From the NCBI GenBank assembly GCA_020853585.1, contig JADYYQ010000080.1, positions 1 to 55,412 of the forward strand: a stretch of DNA of 55,412 bases, read 5' to 3'. Positions 17,773-25,584 of this stretch are shown here, one piece after another. Both the position numbers and the translations under genes were made by a program. How positions within the stretch are numbered: position 1 is the stretch's first letter; every line of letters starts with the position of its first letter. Source of the DNA: Ottowia sp. (GTDB lineage: Bacteria; Pseudomonadota; Gammaproteobacteria; Burkholderiales; Burkholderiaceae). The notes under the pieces are model-generated. The model was not told the DNA's origin and ran no database searches. It was given only the letters and a program-made list of their open reading frames with translations.

Positions 17773-18297
17773 ATGCGTAGAACATTGAACTGCTTTCAAT
17801 TACTTTTTATCTTTTGTTTTTTTCTTTCTTTGCCAATTAGTTCGACTCTAGTGCTTGATCTTATTCATGCAGCTACGACTAGTGATATGTCTTTGAATAA
17901 GCGGCATTATGTCGGAATATTCATGTTGCTACTAGGTTTATTGTTTGGGTATGTCGTTTTTAAATGGATACCAAACTTCTTAAAAAAACGCATGTTAAAG
18001 CGTACACAACCTTATAAAGGGGAAGGTTTTGCACCACAATGCGAAGTTGTATCAGAGAACTATACCGCTTACCTAGGCTTTGATCTGCGCACGAAAAAAG
18101 CTCTTTACATGGAAAAAGGCAAGTCATCATTTATCGACTTTAACAAACTCAATTCATGGAAACTTGAGCCTGAGAGCAAGGCGATAACGGCACTTAAGTT
18201 GTTAACATTGATGCCATCCATGCCTGTAATACGTGTGCCTATTGCGAGTAGCAAATCAGACGAATGGGCAGCTAATTTAGGGATGGTTTTTTCTTAA
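17773..18297 (+). CDS. membrane protein of unknown function, first gene of dotB operon
   Basis: Not recognised. The protein has 174 residues with two hydrophobic segments, about 8-28 (FQLLFIFCFFLSLPISSTLVL) and 47-66 (YVGIFMLLLGLLFGYVVFKW). A basic stop-transfer stretch (KKRMLKRTQ) and a soluble C-terminal half of about 100 residues follow. Being first in an operon that ends with dotB and icmT, directly behind a transfer operator, suggests a role in the secretion machine. No R64 tra product of this type comes to mind. Confidence 0.75.
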   Translation: MRRTLNCFQLLFIFCFFLSLPISSTLVLDLIHAATTSDMSLNKRHYVGIFMLLLGLLFGYVVFKWIPNFLKKRMLKRTQPYKGEGFAPQCEVVSENYTAYLGFDLRTKKALYMEKGKSSFIDFNKLNSWKLEPESKAITALKLLTLMPSMPVIRVPIASSKSDEWAANLGMVFS

Positions 18298-18317
18298 AAT
18301 AAAAAGGGCTGGAGACA

Positions 18318-19121
18318 ATGCGGTTGAAGATAAAAATCAGCGTGATTGCGCTATGTATGTTCTTGGTGGCATGTAGCAAAAAAGACGAAGATATGACAAA
18401 AGCACGCACATCGTTAATGCTCGGCACCCCTAAGATATCAACGCCTATGCCGGTATTTGTAGGGCAAGAACCTGTCCAGGCAGGACAAGACATCTTAAAG
18501 CCTGATCTAAAAGTACCGTTGTCACAATACGTGGATTTGAATAGCAAGCCAGACGGATTTGTGTTGACACAAGCTGTCTTGGCAAGGACTTCCGCGCTGA
18601 GGGATGAAGAAAAACTTAATGTCTTATCCTCAGCGTACTATAACGAGCGCGATACTTTTAAGAAAAAAGAAATTGCTGAATCTCAACTACCGCTGATCAA
18701 TGCGAGCCTGGATGATTCTCGCAGTAAAAACTATTATCACTTGCCGATAGATATTCATGCCGAAGAAGACTTAAGTTTTAAAATTCTGCATATAGAACCA
18801 TATGACTTTGCTACAAAAGGTTTTAGACTAAAAAATATATTTAATAGCGATTATTGTTGGTCTGCTAGGGCTAGAAGTCAGCAAAGTGCTGTTTTAGAAA
18901 TTGGTAGTTCTAGTTTTCCTTGTCATCTGTCTGTTGAAGACGAAAGCACCGCAAGGCTTATTGAAACTGCACGCGCGCAAGGAGCACTTAAGACAACCGG
19001 AAAGCTCTATGTATTTATCACGCATATGGATGATGGAAAAGCGATGGCAGTCGTGACACATGCGCATTTAGATCTGGTCAATGAAAAAACGAAAACGTTG
19101 TTAGCGAGTTTTGATTTATAA
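18318..19121 (+). CDS. predicted lipoprotein of unknown function
   Basis: A 267-residue protein with a clear lipoprotein signal: basic start, hydrophobic VIALCMFLVAC with lipobox LVAC (cysteine about residue 20), then charged KKDEDMTK. The rest shows no motif I can name. It is not DotC, which is encoded at 49072-50346, nor DotD (50362-50826), although a periplasmic lipoprotein next to dotB would fit an accessory core-complex subunit. It is preceded by a GGCTGGAGAC ribosome-binding site and followed after 12 bases by dotB. Confidence 0.8.
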   Translation: MRLKIKISVIALCMFLVACSKKDEDMTKARTSLMLGTPKISTPMPVFVGQEPVQAGQDILKPDLKVPLSQYVDLNSKPDGFVLTQAVLARTSALRDEEKLNVLSSAYYNERDTFKKKEIAESQLPLINASLDDSRSKNYYHLPIDIHAEEDLSFKILHIEPYDFATKGFRLKNIFNSDYCWSARARSQQSAVLEIGSSSFPCHLSVEDESTARLIETARAQGALKTTGKLYVFITHMDDGKAMAVVTHAHLDLVNEKTKTLLASFDL

Positions 19122-19133
19122 AAACATGGAATC

Positions 19134-20300
19134 ATGTCTATAACTGCAAATAAATTTCAGCCATATGATTTCGGCGGTAATTTAAACCCACATACATTTA
19201 AGCTATTTTTAAAATACTGTGCGGATAATTATGCCTCAGACATTCTTATCCAAGGCGGTGATTATGTTTGGGTAGAAGTTCATGGTCGGCAATGTCAAGC
19301 CAGTATCCATACCATTAAGCAGGGCCAGCTATCTGCGTTGATTGCCTCTGTTTGGCAAGCAGAAGTGGAAAGTCACATTAGAGGGGGTTCTGGTGCTGAT
19401 CGATCACTAGAGCTTGCTGGTGAAGAACTGGGCATTGAACGCGGGAAAGTGATTCGTTTTCGCTGCAATTTTATTCAAGCACGGGTAGCGCGTCTTGATG
19501 AGGCTTACTCCATCACGATGCGTGTTATCCCTTCTGAATTACCTGACATTACAAAGATGGATATTGAGCCTGAATTGTTTCAAGCGCTTTATCCAGGTAT
19601 GGGGGCAGTATTGGTATGTGGGCCAACAGGTTCTGGTAAAACAACCTTTCAAGCGGGTGTATACGCTTATGCTGGGATATGTATGCCTGATCGCAAGGTT
19701 ATTACCTATGAAGACCCGATTGAATATGTTTTGGGGGGTATCCACTGGAAAGGGCCGCAACCATCGCAATCTCAAATTGGTCGAGATATTCAAAATTTTG
19801 CGCTTGGTTTAAGAAATGGGATGCGTAGAAAACCCAGCATTATCGGTATAGGTGAGATACGTGATTTGGAGTCCGTTGATGCTTTTATTGAGGCCGCGTT
19901 GACAGGCCATCTAACTTACGCGACGGTACATACTGAATCAGTTGCTGAAACGATTAACCGTATTATCCAGGTTTACCCACCCGCACAGCAATCCGCAGTA
20001 GCGTCTCGTTTACTGGGTGCGCTCAGAGTCATTGTTGTACAGCGTTTACTCAAAACAGTCGATGGAAAACGTCAGGCTATCAGAGAGTTTGTCGTCTTTG
20101 ACCGCGATTTGCGTAATGAATTGCAAGATATGCCATATGAAAAATGCGCGCTCTCGCTGCGTAATAAATTGGAAAAAGCTCATGCAACGCTTGATGACAA
20201 GGCGTGGGATTTATATGTATCTGGCCGTATTGAAAAAGAAGAATTCATTGAGCTGGCAGGCCATAAAGCATTTCAGATACGTTCAAAAAAGGCTGCATGA
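19134..20300 (+). CDS. dotB: DotB (R64 TraJ) secretion ATPase
   Basis: Hexameric cytoplasmic ATPase of the VirB11/PilT superfamily that drives type IVB secretion. The Walker A motif GPTGSGKTT is at about residues 163-171. It is followed by the Asp box 'KVITYEDPIEYVLGG', Walker B 'SIIGIGEIRDLESVDAFIEAA' and the His box 'GHLTYATVHTESVAETINRI'. The length of 388 residues is typical. It overlaps icmT by four bases (ATGA). The start ATG at 19134 has only a weak ribosome-binding site. Confidence 0.95.
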   Translation: MSITANKFQPYDFGGNLNPHTFKLFLKYCADNYASDILIQGGDYVWVEVHGRQCQASIHTIKQGQLSALIASVWQAEVESHIRGGSGADRSLELAGEELGIERGKVIRFRCNFIQARVARLDEAYSITMRVIPSELPDITKMDIEPELFQALYPGMGAVLVCGPTGSGKTTFQAGVYAYAGICMPDRKVITYEDPIEYVLGGIHWKGPQPSQSQIGRDIQNFALGLRNGMRRKPSIIGIGEIRDLESVDAFIEAALTGHLTYATVHTESVAETINRIIQVYPPAQQSAVASRLLGALRVIVVQRLLKTVDGKRQAIREFVVFDRDLRNELQDMPYEKCALSLRNKLEKAHATLDDKAWDLYVSGRIEKEEFIELAGHKAFQIRSKKAA

Positions 20301-20569
20301 TGAGCATTTCTATTTGGCGATACGCCTCCAAAACACCGACGTTTTTCGGTATTCCATGCGTCGCCTATATGCCGTTGTTTTTATTGTTGTTCCACGCGCG
20401 CTGGTGGACGTTATACCTATCCGTTGGCGTGATTGTTTTCTTTGCGGTACTCGCAAAATTTGGCTTAACATTTAAGGTGTTACGGGCGAAATCGCTACAT
20501 TTGATACGTGGCTCTCGTGTCTATGCGCGTCCTTGGTGGTACAGAAATCGGTTTCGTGATTTTGAGTAG
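20297..20569 (+). CDS. icmT: IcmT-like (R64 TraK) membrane protein
   Basis: Small membrane protein of the IcmT/TraK family: 'WRYASKTPTFFGIPCVAYMPLFLL' gives the start of the family signature. Two hydrophobic segments at about residues 17-36 and 38-55 follow, then a short basic tail 'RGSRVYARPWWYRNRF'. DotB-IcmT (TraJ-TraK) adjacency is conserved. It starts inside the dotB stop codon; ATGs at 20297 and 20300 are both possible. Confidence 0.9.
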   Translation: MMSISIWRYASKTPTFFGIPCVAYMPLFLLLFHARWWTLYLSVGVIVFFAVLAKFGLTFKVLRAKSLHLIRGSRVYARPWWYRNRFRDFE

Positions 20570-20598
20570 CGGTGGTAGCAGAGATTCCTCCCCTTCTT

Positions 20599-20630
20599 TG
20601 ACTTATATTATCAATATGTGATAACATAAT
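20599..20630 (+). promoter_or_regulatory. promoter and operator of the toxin-antitoxin pair
   Basis: A TTGACT (20599-20604) and a TAACAT/CATAAT (about 20622-20630) form a plausible promoter. Between them is a dyad TTATCA-ATATG-TGATAA (20608-20624). This arrangement suits an antitoxin-autorepressed promoter. The first gene starts at 20633, so the message may be nearly leaderless. The dyad differs from the transfer operators. Confidence 0.45.
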
Positions 20631-20632
20631 CT

Positions 20633-20998
20633 ATGACTCGCCATGACCCTAGCCTGGATACGCTCCTATCACTTGATGGGGAGCGTTTTGTAGCCGATGT
20701 GCAGGATGCCTGCTGGGTAAAGTTTGAGGTAAAAAGATGCGCTATTACGCCTGAGCGTCCGCATGGCATTAAATATTCCCTGACGTTGCACAACGAAAAG
20801 GGTTCGCGTCTTCTTGGTTTCGATAATGCACATGCTATCCATGAAGGTTCTGGCCCAGGCATCAGAACGCGGATTGAATATGACCACAAACACAAAGGTG
20901 AACAGGTCAAATTTTACGTCTATGAAAATGCAGCGAGCTTGTTAGAAGACTTTTGGACTGAAGTTGAGATGATCTTGCAAAGGGAGAAATTGCTATGA
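20633..20998 (+). CDS. TumE-type (DUF6516) putative toxin
   Basis: A 121-residue protein resembling the DUF6516 family, annotated in databases as 'toxin-antitoxin system TumE family'. Supporting features are the pattern 'ARFVKxEV-like' strand near residue 28 (WVKFEVKRC), 'GIKYSLTLHNEKGSRLLGFDNAHAI' and 'YDHKHKG', and above all the next gene. That gene encodes the HVO_A0114-like winged helix that usually accompanies it. The catalytic mechanism is not established to my knowledge. It overlaps its partner by four bases, so the pair is translated together. The family assignment is from memory of sequence patterns. Confidence 0.72.
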   Translation: MTRHDPSLDTLLSLDGERFVADVQDACWVKFEVKRCAITPERPHGIKYSLTLHNEKGSRLLGFDNAHAIHEGSGPGIRTRIEYDHKHKGEQVKFYVYENAASLLEDFWTEVEMILQREKLL

Positions 20999-21363
20999 CT
21001 AAAACCGCTAATATCTTAAAGGTTGGCATTGCCTCGCAAGAACAATACAAGGCGAGAACACTAGCCATTGCACGCGGTGAATATGTCCCCGCGAAAAACG
21101 AACCAAAAGTCTGGTTTCAATCGTTAGAAACTTTAGCCAAAGTACTCTCTAACAACAATCGCGCTTTACTGACGATTATTGCGCAAACCAATCCTGCTTC
21201 TCTCGATGAGCTTGCAGCAAAAACAGGCCGTGCGGTATCTAATTTGTCCAGGACACTAAGAACAATGGAAGGTTACGGCCTGGTGCATTTTGAAAAAGGC
21301 CCTCATCGCCGGCTTGCCCCGCGTGTTGATTACTCTGGGGTCGAACTGGCTGTAGTGTTTTAG
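20995..21363 (+). CDS. HTH antitoxin partner (HVO_A0114/MarR-like)
   Basis: A 122-residue DNA-binding protein with a winged-helix pattern 'ALLTIIAQTNPASLDELAAKTGRAVSNLSRTLRTMEGYGLVHFEKG' (residues about 55-100; recognition helix around AVSNLSRTLRTM). It resembles the HVO_A0114 family of putative antitoxins/regulators. It probably neutralises the upstream TumE-type protein and represses the shared promoter at the 20608-20624 dyad. Toxin-first order is normal for this family. Confidence 0.78.
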   Translation: MTKTANILKVGIASQEQYKARTLAIARGEYVPAKNEPKVWFQSLETLAKVLSNNNRALLTIIAQTNPASLDELAAKTGRAVSNLSRTLRTMEGYGLVHFEKGPHRRLAPRVDYSGVELAVVF

Positions 21364-21676
21364 TAGTGGATATTGAGACACAACGGAATGACTGGCAAGG
21401 CAGATCGCAACTGCGCTGACGTATTCTTACCCCAGAAGAGTTAACAAGCTTATCCAAGGTTTTTGTGGATAAGTGCGTTTTTTGTTGGATTGATCTAAAA
21501 AATAGTATGGGCAATTGTCGTGTGGGCAACGTTTTTTGTTGTCCATACAAAAGCGTCAGTGATGTAAGCGGTGGGTAACGTGGGTATCGGCTGGCCGATT
21601 GTCAATACCCTTGCGGTGTTGGCAACCAAGTTATCCACGGTGGGTTAAAGCTTGTGTGCAAGTAATGTGCTTTTAG
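21364..21676. other. non-coding region between TA pair and minus-strand genes
   Basis: 313 bases without a credible gene, lying between two genes that point towards each other. They contain DnaA boxes and hairpins described as module 2. Nothing here looks like a classical rho-independent terminator for either neighbour. Confidence 0.6.
21450..21640. other. structured non-coding module 2 (hairpins plus DnaA boxes)
   Basis: A perfect DnaA box is present as TGTGGATAA at 21464-21472. Near-boxes are TTATCCAAG at 21450-21458 and TTATCCACG at 21631-21639. An outer dyad pairs GTATGGGCAA (21504-21513) with TTGTCCATAC (21539-21548). GCGTCAG follows at about 21553. A second dyad GGGTAT (21582-21587) / ATACCC (21605-21610) encloses ATCGGC-TG-GCCGAT (21586-21599) followed by TGTC. 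The order of elements repeats that of the module at 30-165. Confidence 0.5.
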
Positions 21677-22606
21677 CTATGCGTGTTTTGACAGGCTATG
21701 TAATTTGCGGCGATGGTCGTTTTGTAGAGTAATGAGATGAGTCAAATGTTCGCCAAGGTCGAATACACCATATTTTTTTAGCGCATGTGATATGCGTGCT
21801 GTGCGTGGTGCGTTTTTAGGTAGCAAAATAGCACTTGCATGAGTGTATGGACGAGGGAGTGGGTATTCTAAAAAAGTTCCGCGGACATTACGCATAGCTT
21901 CAAAGAAATCCATATACATTTCACTGCCTGATATTGAGTATATGTCAAATTTTTGTTGTAGAGCATGTACTGCTAAGGCATCAATAGAGTAGGTGTAGAG
22001 TTTGCCACGGAGCGGAACTTTGCGCCCTATTCGAGAAGCGATATATCGCGCGGCTGCAAAGTGGTGTGAGCCACCGTGATTGATTAAAAATGTACGGCCA
22101 TCCCACATGTAGATAGAAAAATAATCTACGGAGTTTTCCTTAAAAATACGTATTTGATCGTGAGCAAGGTTTTTACGTAAATTTTCTTCCGTGATAGTTT
22201 CAATCATTTCCTTAGAGTTATTTTCTACCATGCGGTCTAGGCTGGTAAATTTATCAAGGTCAGATTTTGATGCGGACAAACCGACTACATCTTGAATATC
22301 GCAGCTCCAATTTTTTATAATTTCACAACGGCAGAAATTTTCAATTTCCGGGAGATGCTGCTGAAAACTTTCATAATGCCCAGCGCAATAGCGCCATCCA
22401 GTGAGCGTGCCTGCTTTGCTGGTTTGTATAAGAGGATGACCACAGAAATTCTGCCACTGCATAACACTATGGGCATTAATTACTTGCTCTGGTGCCGTAA
22501 TAGGTATGTTTATATTAGGGTTCTTATTGATTAGGCGTAATAACGTTACAGGGTAGCCAAAGTCTTCTCTAATTGCATCATAGAAAAATTTAAATGGTTG
22601 CCACAT
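21677..22606 (-). CDS. conserved-looking protein of unknown function (309 aa)
   Basis: I do not recognise this soluble protein with confidence; it may belong to one of the domain-of-unknown-function families found on large plasmids (DUF6685 is a guess). It has several cysteines and histidines, including 'GWRYCAGHYESF', 'FCRCEI' and 'FLINHGGSHHFAAARYIA', which could form a metal or catalytic site. No signal peptide or membrane segment is seen. It is the last gene of a minus-strand group; no transfer operator lies directly upstream of it. Confidence 0.7.
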   Translation of the reverse strand: MWQPFKFFYDAIREDFGYPVTLLRLINKNPNINIPITAPEQVINAHSVMQWQNFCGHPLIQTSKAGTLTGWRYCAGHYESFQQHLPEIENFCRCEIIKNWSCDIQDVVGLSASKSDLDKFTSLDRMVENNSKEMIETITEENLRKNLAHDQIRIFKENSVDYFSIYMWDGRTFLINHGGSHHFAAARYIASRIGRKVPLRGKLYTYSIDALAVHALQQKFDIYSISGSEMYMDFFEAMRNVRGTFLEYPLPRPYTHASAILLPKNAPRTARISHALKKYGVFDLGEHLTHLITLQNDHRRKLHSLSKHA

Positions 22607-22660
22607 AGGATATTAGCGTAGTACTTGGAATGGGGAGTTAGCGACTAATGATAGCGTACG

Positions 22661-23137
22661 CTACTTCCAAATATCGCTCCAAAACTGTGATGCGCTGTTT
22701 CCGCCATTGCGTTGTACGGCAGGGTTCGTGATTTGTGGCGATGGAACAACTTCACCAGCCGTTGATTGATTGATTTTATTGACCTGATTATGGATGCCAT
22801 TCATGGTGTTGTTGATGCGGCCATTGGCATCATTGATGACACCATCAATTTGATTTCTGGCGATTTGGCATACCTTGTTTTGCACCTGATTAAAAATATC
22901 CGATAGTGAAGGAAACTGCGGGGCGGTCAGCACACCCGTGATACCACCCACACACTTGCCAAGAATATCTGACGACGATTGCTCAGTCTTGGCGACTTGC
23001 TCGGCTGCCTGTTTATCCCGCTCGTAACCTTGCTGACTGCCTCGTGCTGCGGCATTACCACTGCGACATGTGGCAGCTTGCGCGATGGTGGTGCAAAGCA
23101 AAAAGGTTGCGATAATGATGTGAATACATGTTTTCAT
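22661..23137 (-). CDS. small secreted protein of unknown function
   Basis: The open frame runs from 23218, but the real start is probably the ATG at 23137. It follows GGAATCT and begins a clean signal peptide (MKTCIHIIIATFLLCTTIAQA, about 21 residues). The mature 137 residues contain three cysteines (one at the signal junction), 'CVGGITGVLTAPQFPSLSDIF' and Asn/Gln-rich repeats, with no recognised domain. A periplasmic or surface role in mating is a reasonable guess from its location among transfer genes. It lies directly downstream of the LPD7 gene. Confidence 0.72.
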   Translation of the reverse strand: MKTCIHIIIATFLLCTTIAQAATCRSGNAAARGSQQGYERDKQAAEQVAKTEQSSSDILGKCVGGITGVLTAPQFPSLSDIFNQVQNKVCQIARNQIDGVINDANGRINNTMNGIHNQVNKINQSTAGEVVPSPQITNPAVQRNGGNSASQFWSDIWK

Positions 23138-23171
23138 AAGATTCCACATTGGATAGACAGACAGCCGAAGC

Positions 23172-25421
23172 TCAGGCAGCCATCGGTGCGTTACGACGAG
23201 GTTGTTTTTGGGGTGCATCGGCCGCCTTTACCGCCTGAGCGTTTGCCACCGATGCTGTCGGCTTTGGGCTGACATCTCCTGCGTTACCGGCTTCAAACTT
23301 GGGACGTTTTTGCCTGGGTTCTTGAAAGCCGAGCTTGCGCTGCATCTCGTCATCTGCATGTTTTGTAAGGCGCGCACCAAAAACTTCTTTGTCTACACTC
23401 AATAACACTTCATCGAAATACACAGGTTTGCCGTCCTTACGTTTATTCACGGCATTGCCGAAACCAATTTCCTTCCAGGTCGTATCGTCGCCGCTGCCAT
23501 GTGGTTCTGACAATGTAAGAAAATTAGGCTTGGTTTCACCCGTTGCCTCATTGGGTTTACGTTGGTTGAGATGCGCAATCACCTGGCGCTTTTCTCCGCC
23601 AATTTTGATATAGCCCTGGAGATAATCACCCTTACCTTTGTACAAAAGCACGGTGGTATCAAATTCCCCGCTTTCCAGTTTTCTCACCCCACGAAGGATT
23701 GCGTTCTGTTCTTGCTCTGCATGTGTAGCCGTCATATCTAAGTCCTTTAAGTTAATGCTGAATACTTCTCCGCGCAATGGATGACTGCTTGTTGCGGTTG
23801 CGCCCTGCCGCAATTCATGATTGGTTTCGGATGCCAGGTTGTGTGCTTGAGACGGTGTGTTGAGGGTGTTTTCGGTATGTGTTGGTGCGACGCATTGCTG
23901 GACTGATTTATCAAACCAGAAAATATGCTCCATCGATGGTTCTGGGCCAAGTACGGTTAAATCAGCCTGCAACTCGGCATCTGTTTTTGCCCAACTGTGA
24001 ATAGCCTCACGTTGTACCGTCCACCAGTCATGTGCGCGAACTGGAATAAGCGCGGGATCTAAATTTGGCGAGGTATTTATTGTGTCGCTAGCAGGCGATA
24101 TTTTTGCCAATACCTTGGCATCCCACTCATTGCGGTGTGTGGAAATTATTTCTGTACCAATGACTTCGCCTGCTTGGTTTTTAACCTCTTGTTCGACTTC
24201 GACAATTTTCTTGCCTTTACTTTCCAGGCAGATATCATCGCCAACGGCAATGCCTTTTTCATCAATGACGCGTTCCAGATCAACGCCCCAGAGGGTTGAT
24301 TGACGGCCATTGGCGTTTTCCAATGTGATGAAATAACTTTCTTTGTTGTTTTTGTCGTGTGCGTAATAGTCTTCGCCATGTCTAATAACCTTACCTGCAA
24401 GATGATTGATTTTTTGCGGCTCACGATGAGACAAAGTAGGCGTTACCTCTGTAGGCGGCGCATCTTTTTCTGTAATCGAGGTCGAACCTACAATGCTGTT
24501 ATGTTCAGCAGCATGGACAGGCAGTGGGGTGTCTTGGGTGTTTGGGGTGATGGTTTTAGCTAGCTCACGACGCAGGGCATCTTGTTGTGGATTTTTAAGT
24601 CTCACATCCACATTGTGTTTGAGCATGACCTCAATGGCACGGCGTTTAAATGTTTCTGTGCCGGTTAACTCAAATGCACCACGATATTTCTCTTTTGCCA
24701 ATAACACAGCAGCGAGGATGGCCTCCTCATCCTTATCTGCCTGTGATTCCATTAAAATTTGTTCGCCGTGGTCAATAAAAGCGCGTCGGTTATTCACCAG
24801 ATACAAAACGCTGCCATCATTGAGTGCTTGGTGGGTCACGCTCTCCAAAACTTTGCTGACGATTTGCTCGGGAAGAATAGGTGGAATATTTCCTTCTTCG
24901 GATGGGGTGGCGTTAGGCGTTAAATTTGAGAAAATAAAACCATTCAGAACGATTTTTTTATCGCTTGTTACTTCAGCGTTGATTTTTTGTGTGGCCGTTA
25001 ATGCCAGATTTTCTGTGTCGGATTGATCTAAGTGGGGAGATTTTTGCTGTTCGGTATCTTCTGGGGCCAGTTTTGTGACAAGAAAAGCTATTTCACTATT
25101 AACTTTTTGTAGCATTTCCGTGTATGCTGGATATACGGAAAAATTTCCCCTTATATGTGATGCAGCGGTAGTTTGCTCTGCCGCAACGCTATCCTTGAAG
25201 GCAGTGACATCAGCAGCAATCCAATGAAGTAATAGTTCATCAGAAATAGTGGGCGGGGTATGGTTTTGAGTGGTGGTTGATTGCCAGTTTAAAAAGTACG
25301 TTGTGCGTTGCTTAATCGACGCTACGGCAGATTGTTTTTTATCTTTCTCAGAAGGCAGAGGAGCAAAACGTTCATAAACAGCCTGTCGAAACCGTTGTAG
25401 TGCTGCGTCAGTATGTGTCAT
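23172..25421 (-). CDS. large LPD7-domain conjugation-associated protein
   Basis: A 749-residue cytoplasmic protein. Near residues 200-290 it carries an LPD7-like (large polyvalent protein) domain: 'VLYLVNNRRAFIDHGEQIL', 'YRGAFELTGTETFKRRAIEV', 'VDVRLKNPQQDALRREL'. Near 345-420 it has a second conjugation-associated domain of the type 'GEDYYAHDKNNKESYFITLENANGRQSTLWGVDLERVI' (boxes YFITLEN and LWGVDLER), which is often attached to relaxases. The C-terminal 150 residues include a strand-rich part near 600-690 that I cannot name. No relaxase or primase catalytic motif is present. The same LPD7 domain ends the relaxase at 50899-53121, hinting at a shared partner. It is transcribed from the bidirectional operator at 25445. 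Confidence 0.78.
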   Translation of the reverse strand: MTHTDAALQRFRQAVYERFAPLPSEKDKKQSAVASIKQRTTYFLNWQSTTTQNHTPPTISDELLLHWIAADVTAFKDSVAAEQTTAASHIRGNFSVYPAYTEMLQKVNSEIAFLVTKLAPEDTEQQKSPHLDQSDTENLALTATQKINAEVTSDKKIVLNGFIFSNLTPNATPSEEGNIPPILPEQIVSKVLESVTHQALNDGSVLYLVNNRRAFIDHGEQILMESQADKDEEAILAAVLLAKEKYRGAFELTGTETFKRRAIEVMLKHNVDVRLKNPQQDALRRELAKTITPNTQDTPLPVHAAEHNSIVGSTSITEKDAPPTEVTPTLSHREPQKINHLAGKVIRHGEDYYAHDKNNKESYFITLENANGRQSTLWGVDLERVIDEKGIAVGDDICLESKGKKIVEVEQEVKNQAGEVIGTEIISTHRNEWDAKVLAKISPASDTINTSPNLDPALIPVRAHDWWTVQREAIHSWAKTDAELQADLTVLGPEPSMEHIFWFDKSVQQCVAPTHTENTLNTPSQAHNLASETNHELRQGATATSSHPLRGEVFSINLKDLDMTATHAEQEQNAILRGVRKLESGEFDTTVLLYKGKGDYLQGYIKIGGEKRQVIAHLNQRKPNEATGETKPNFLTLSEPHGSGDDTTWKEIGFGNAVNKRKDGKPVYFDEVLLSVDKEVFGARLTKHADDEMQRKLGFQEPRQKRPKFEAGNAGDVSPKPTASVANAQAVKAADAPQKQPRRNAPMAA

Positions 25422-25444
25422 TGGGGATTCCCCTAGCTATATTT

Positions 25445-25492
25445 ATCTAGTTAAGTTTTGCATAATATATTTTATACAAAACTTAACTAGAT
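25445..25492. promoter_or_regulatory. palindromic operator between LPD7 gene and HTH regulator
   Basis: Perfect 16-base arms ATCTAGTTAAGTTTTG (25445-25460) and CAAAACTTAACTAGAT (25477-25492) flank the 16-base core CATAATATATTTTATA. It sits between divergent genes and can control both. It is the most perfect copy of the transfer-operator family, next to the gene of the likely regulator. Confidence 0.75.
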
Positions 25493-25584
25493 GGGAAGTG
25501 TGAAGTTTTGTGCCAAATGGCATCAATAAAATATAAAGGGCAATCTATGCGCTGTTTAGTTAAAGATTTTTTCTATCTAGTGGT

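Noticed and set aside
18318-19121. DotC annotation for the lipoprotein before dotB
   Set aside because: The true DotC motifs are all in 49072-50346. This protein shares only the lipoprotein signal.
24493-25026. 177-codon frame opposite the LPD7 gene
   Set aside because: It is antisense to a gene with recognisable domains, with a low-complexity product and no start signal.
23172-25421. second relaxase
   Set aside because: It lacks the catalytic tyrosine region and the HxH motif; only relaxase-associated domains are present.
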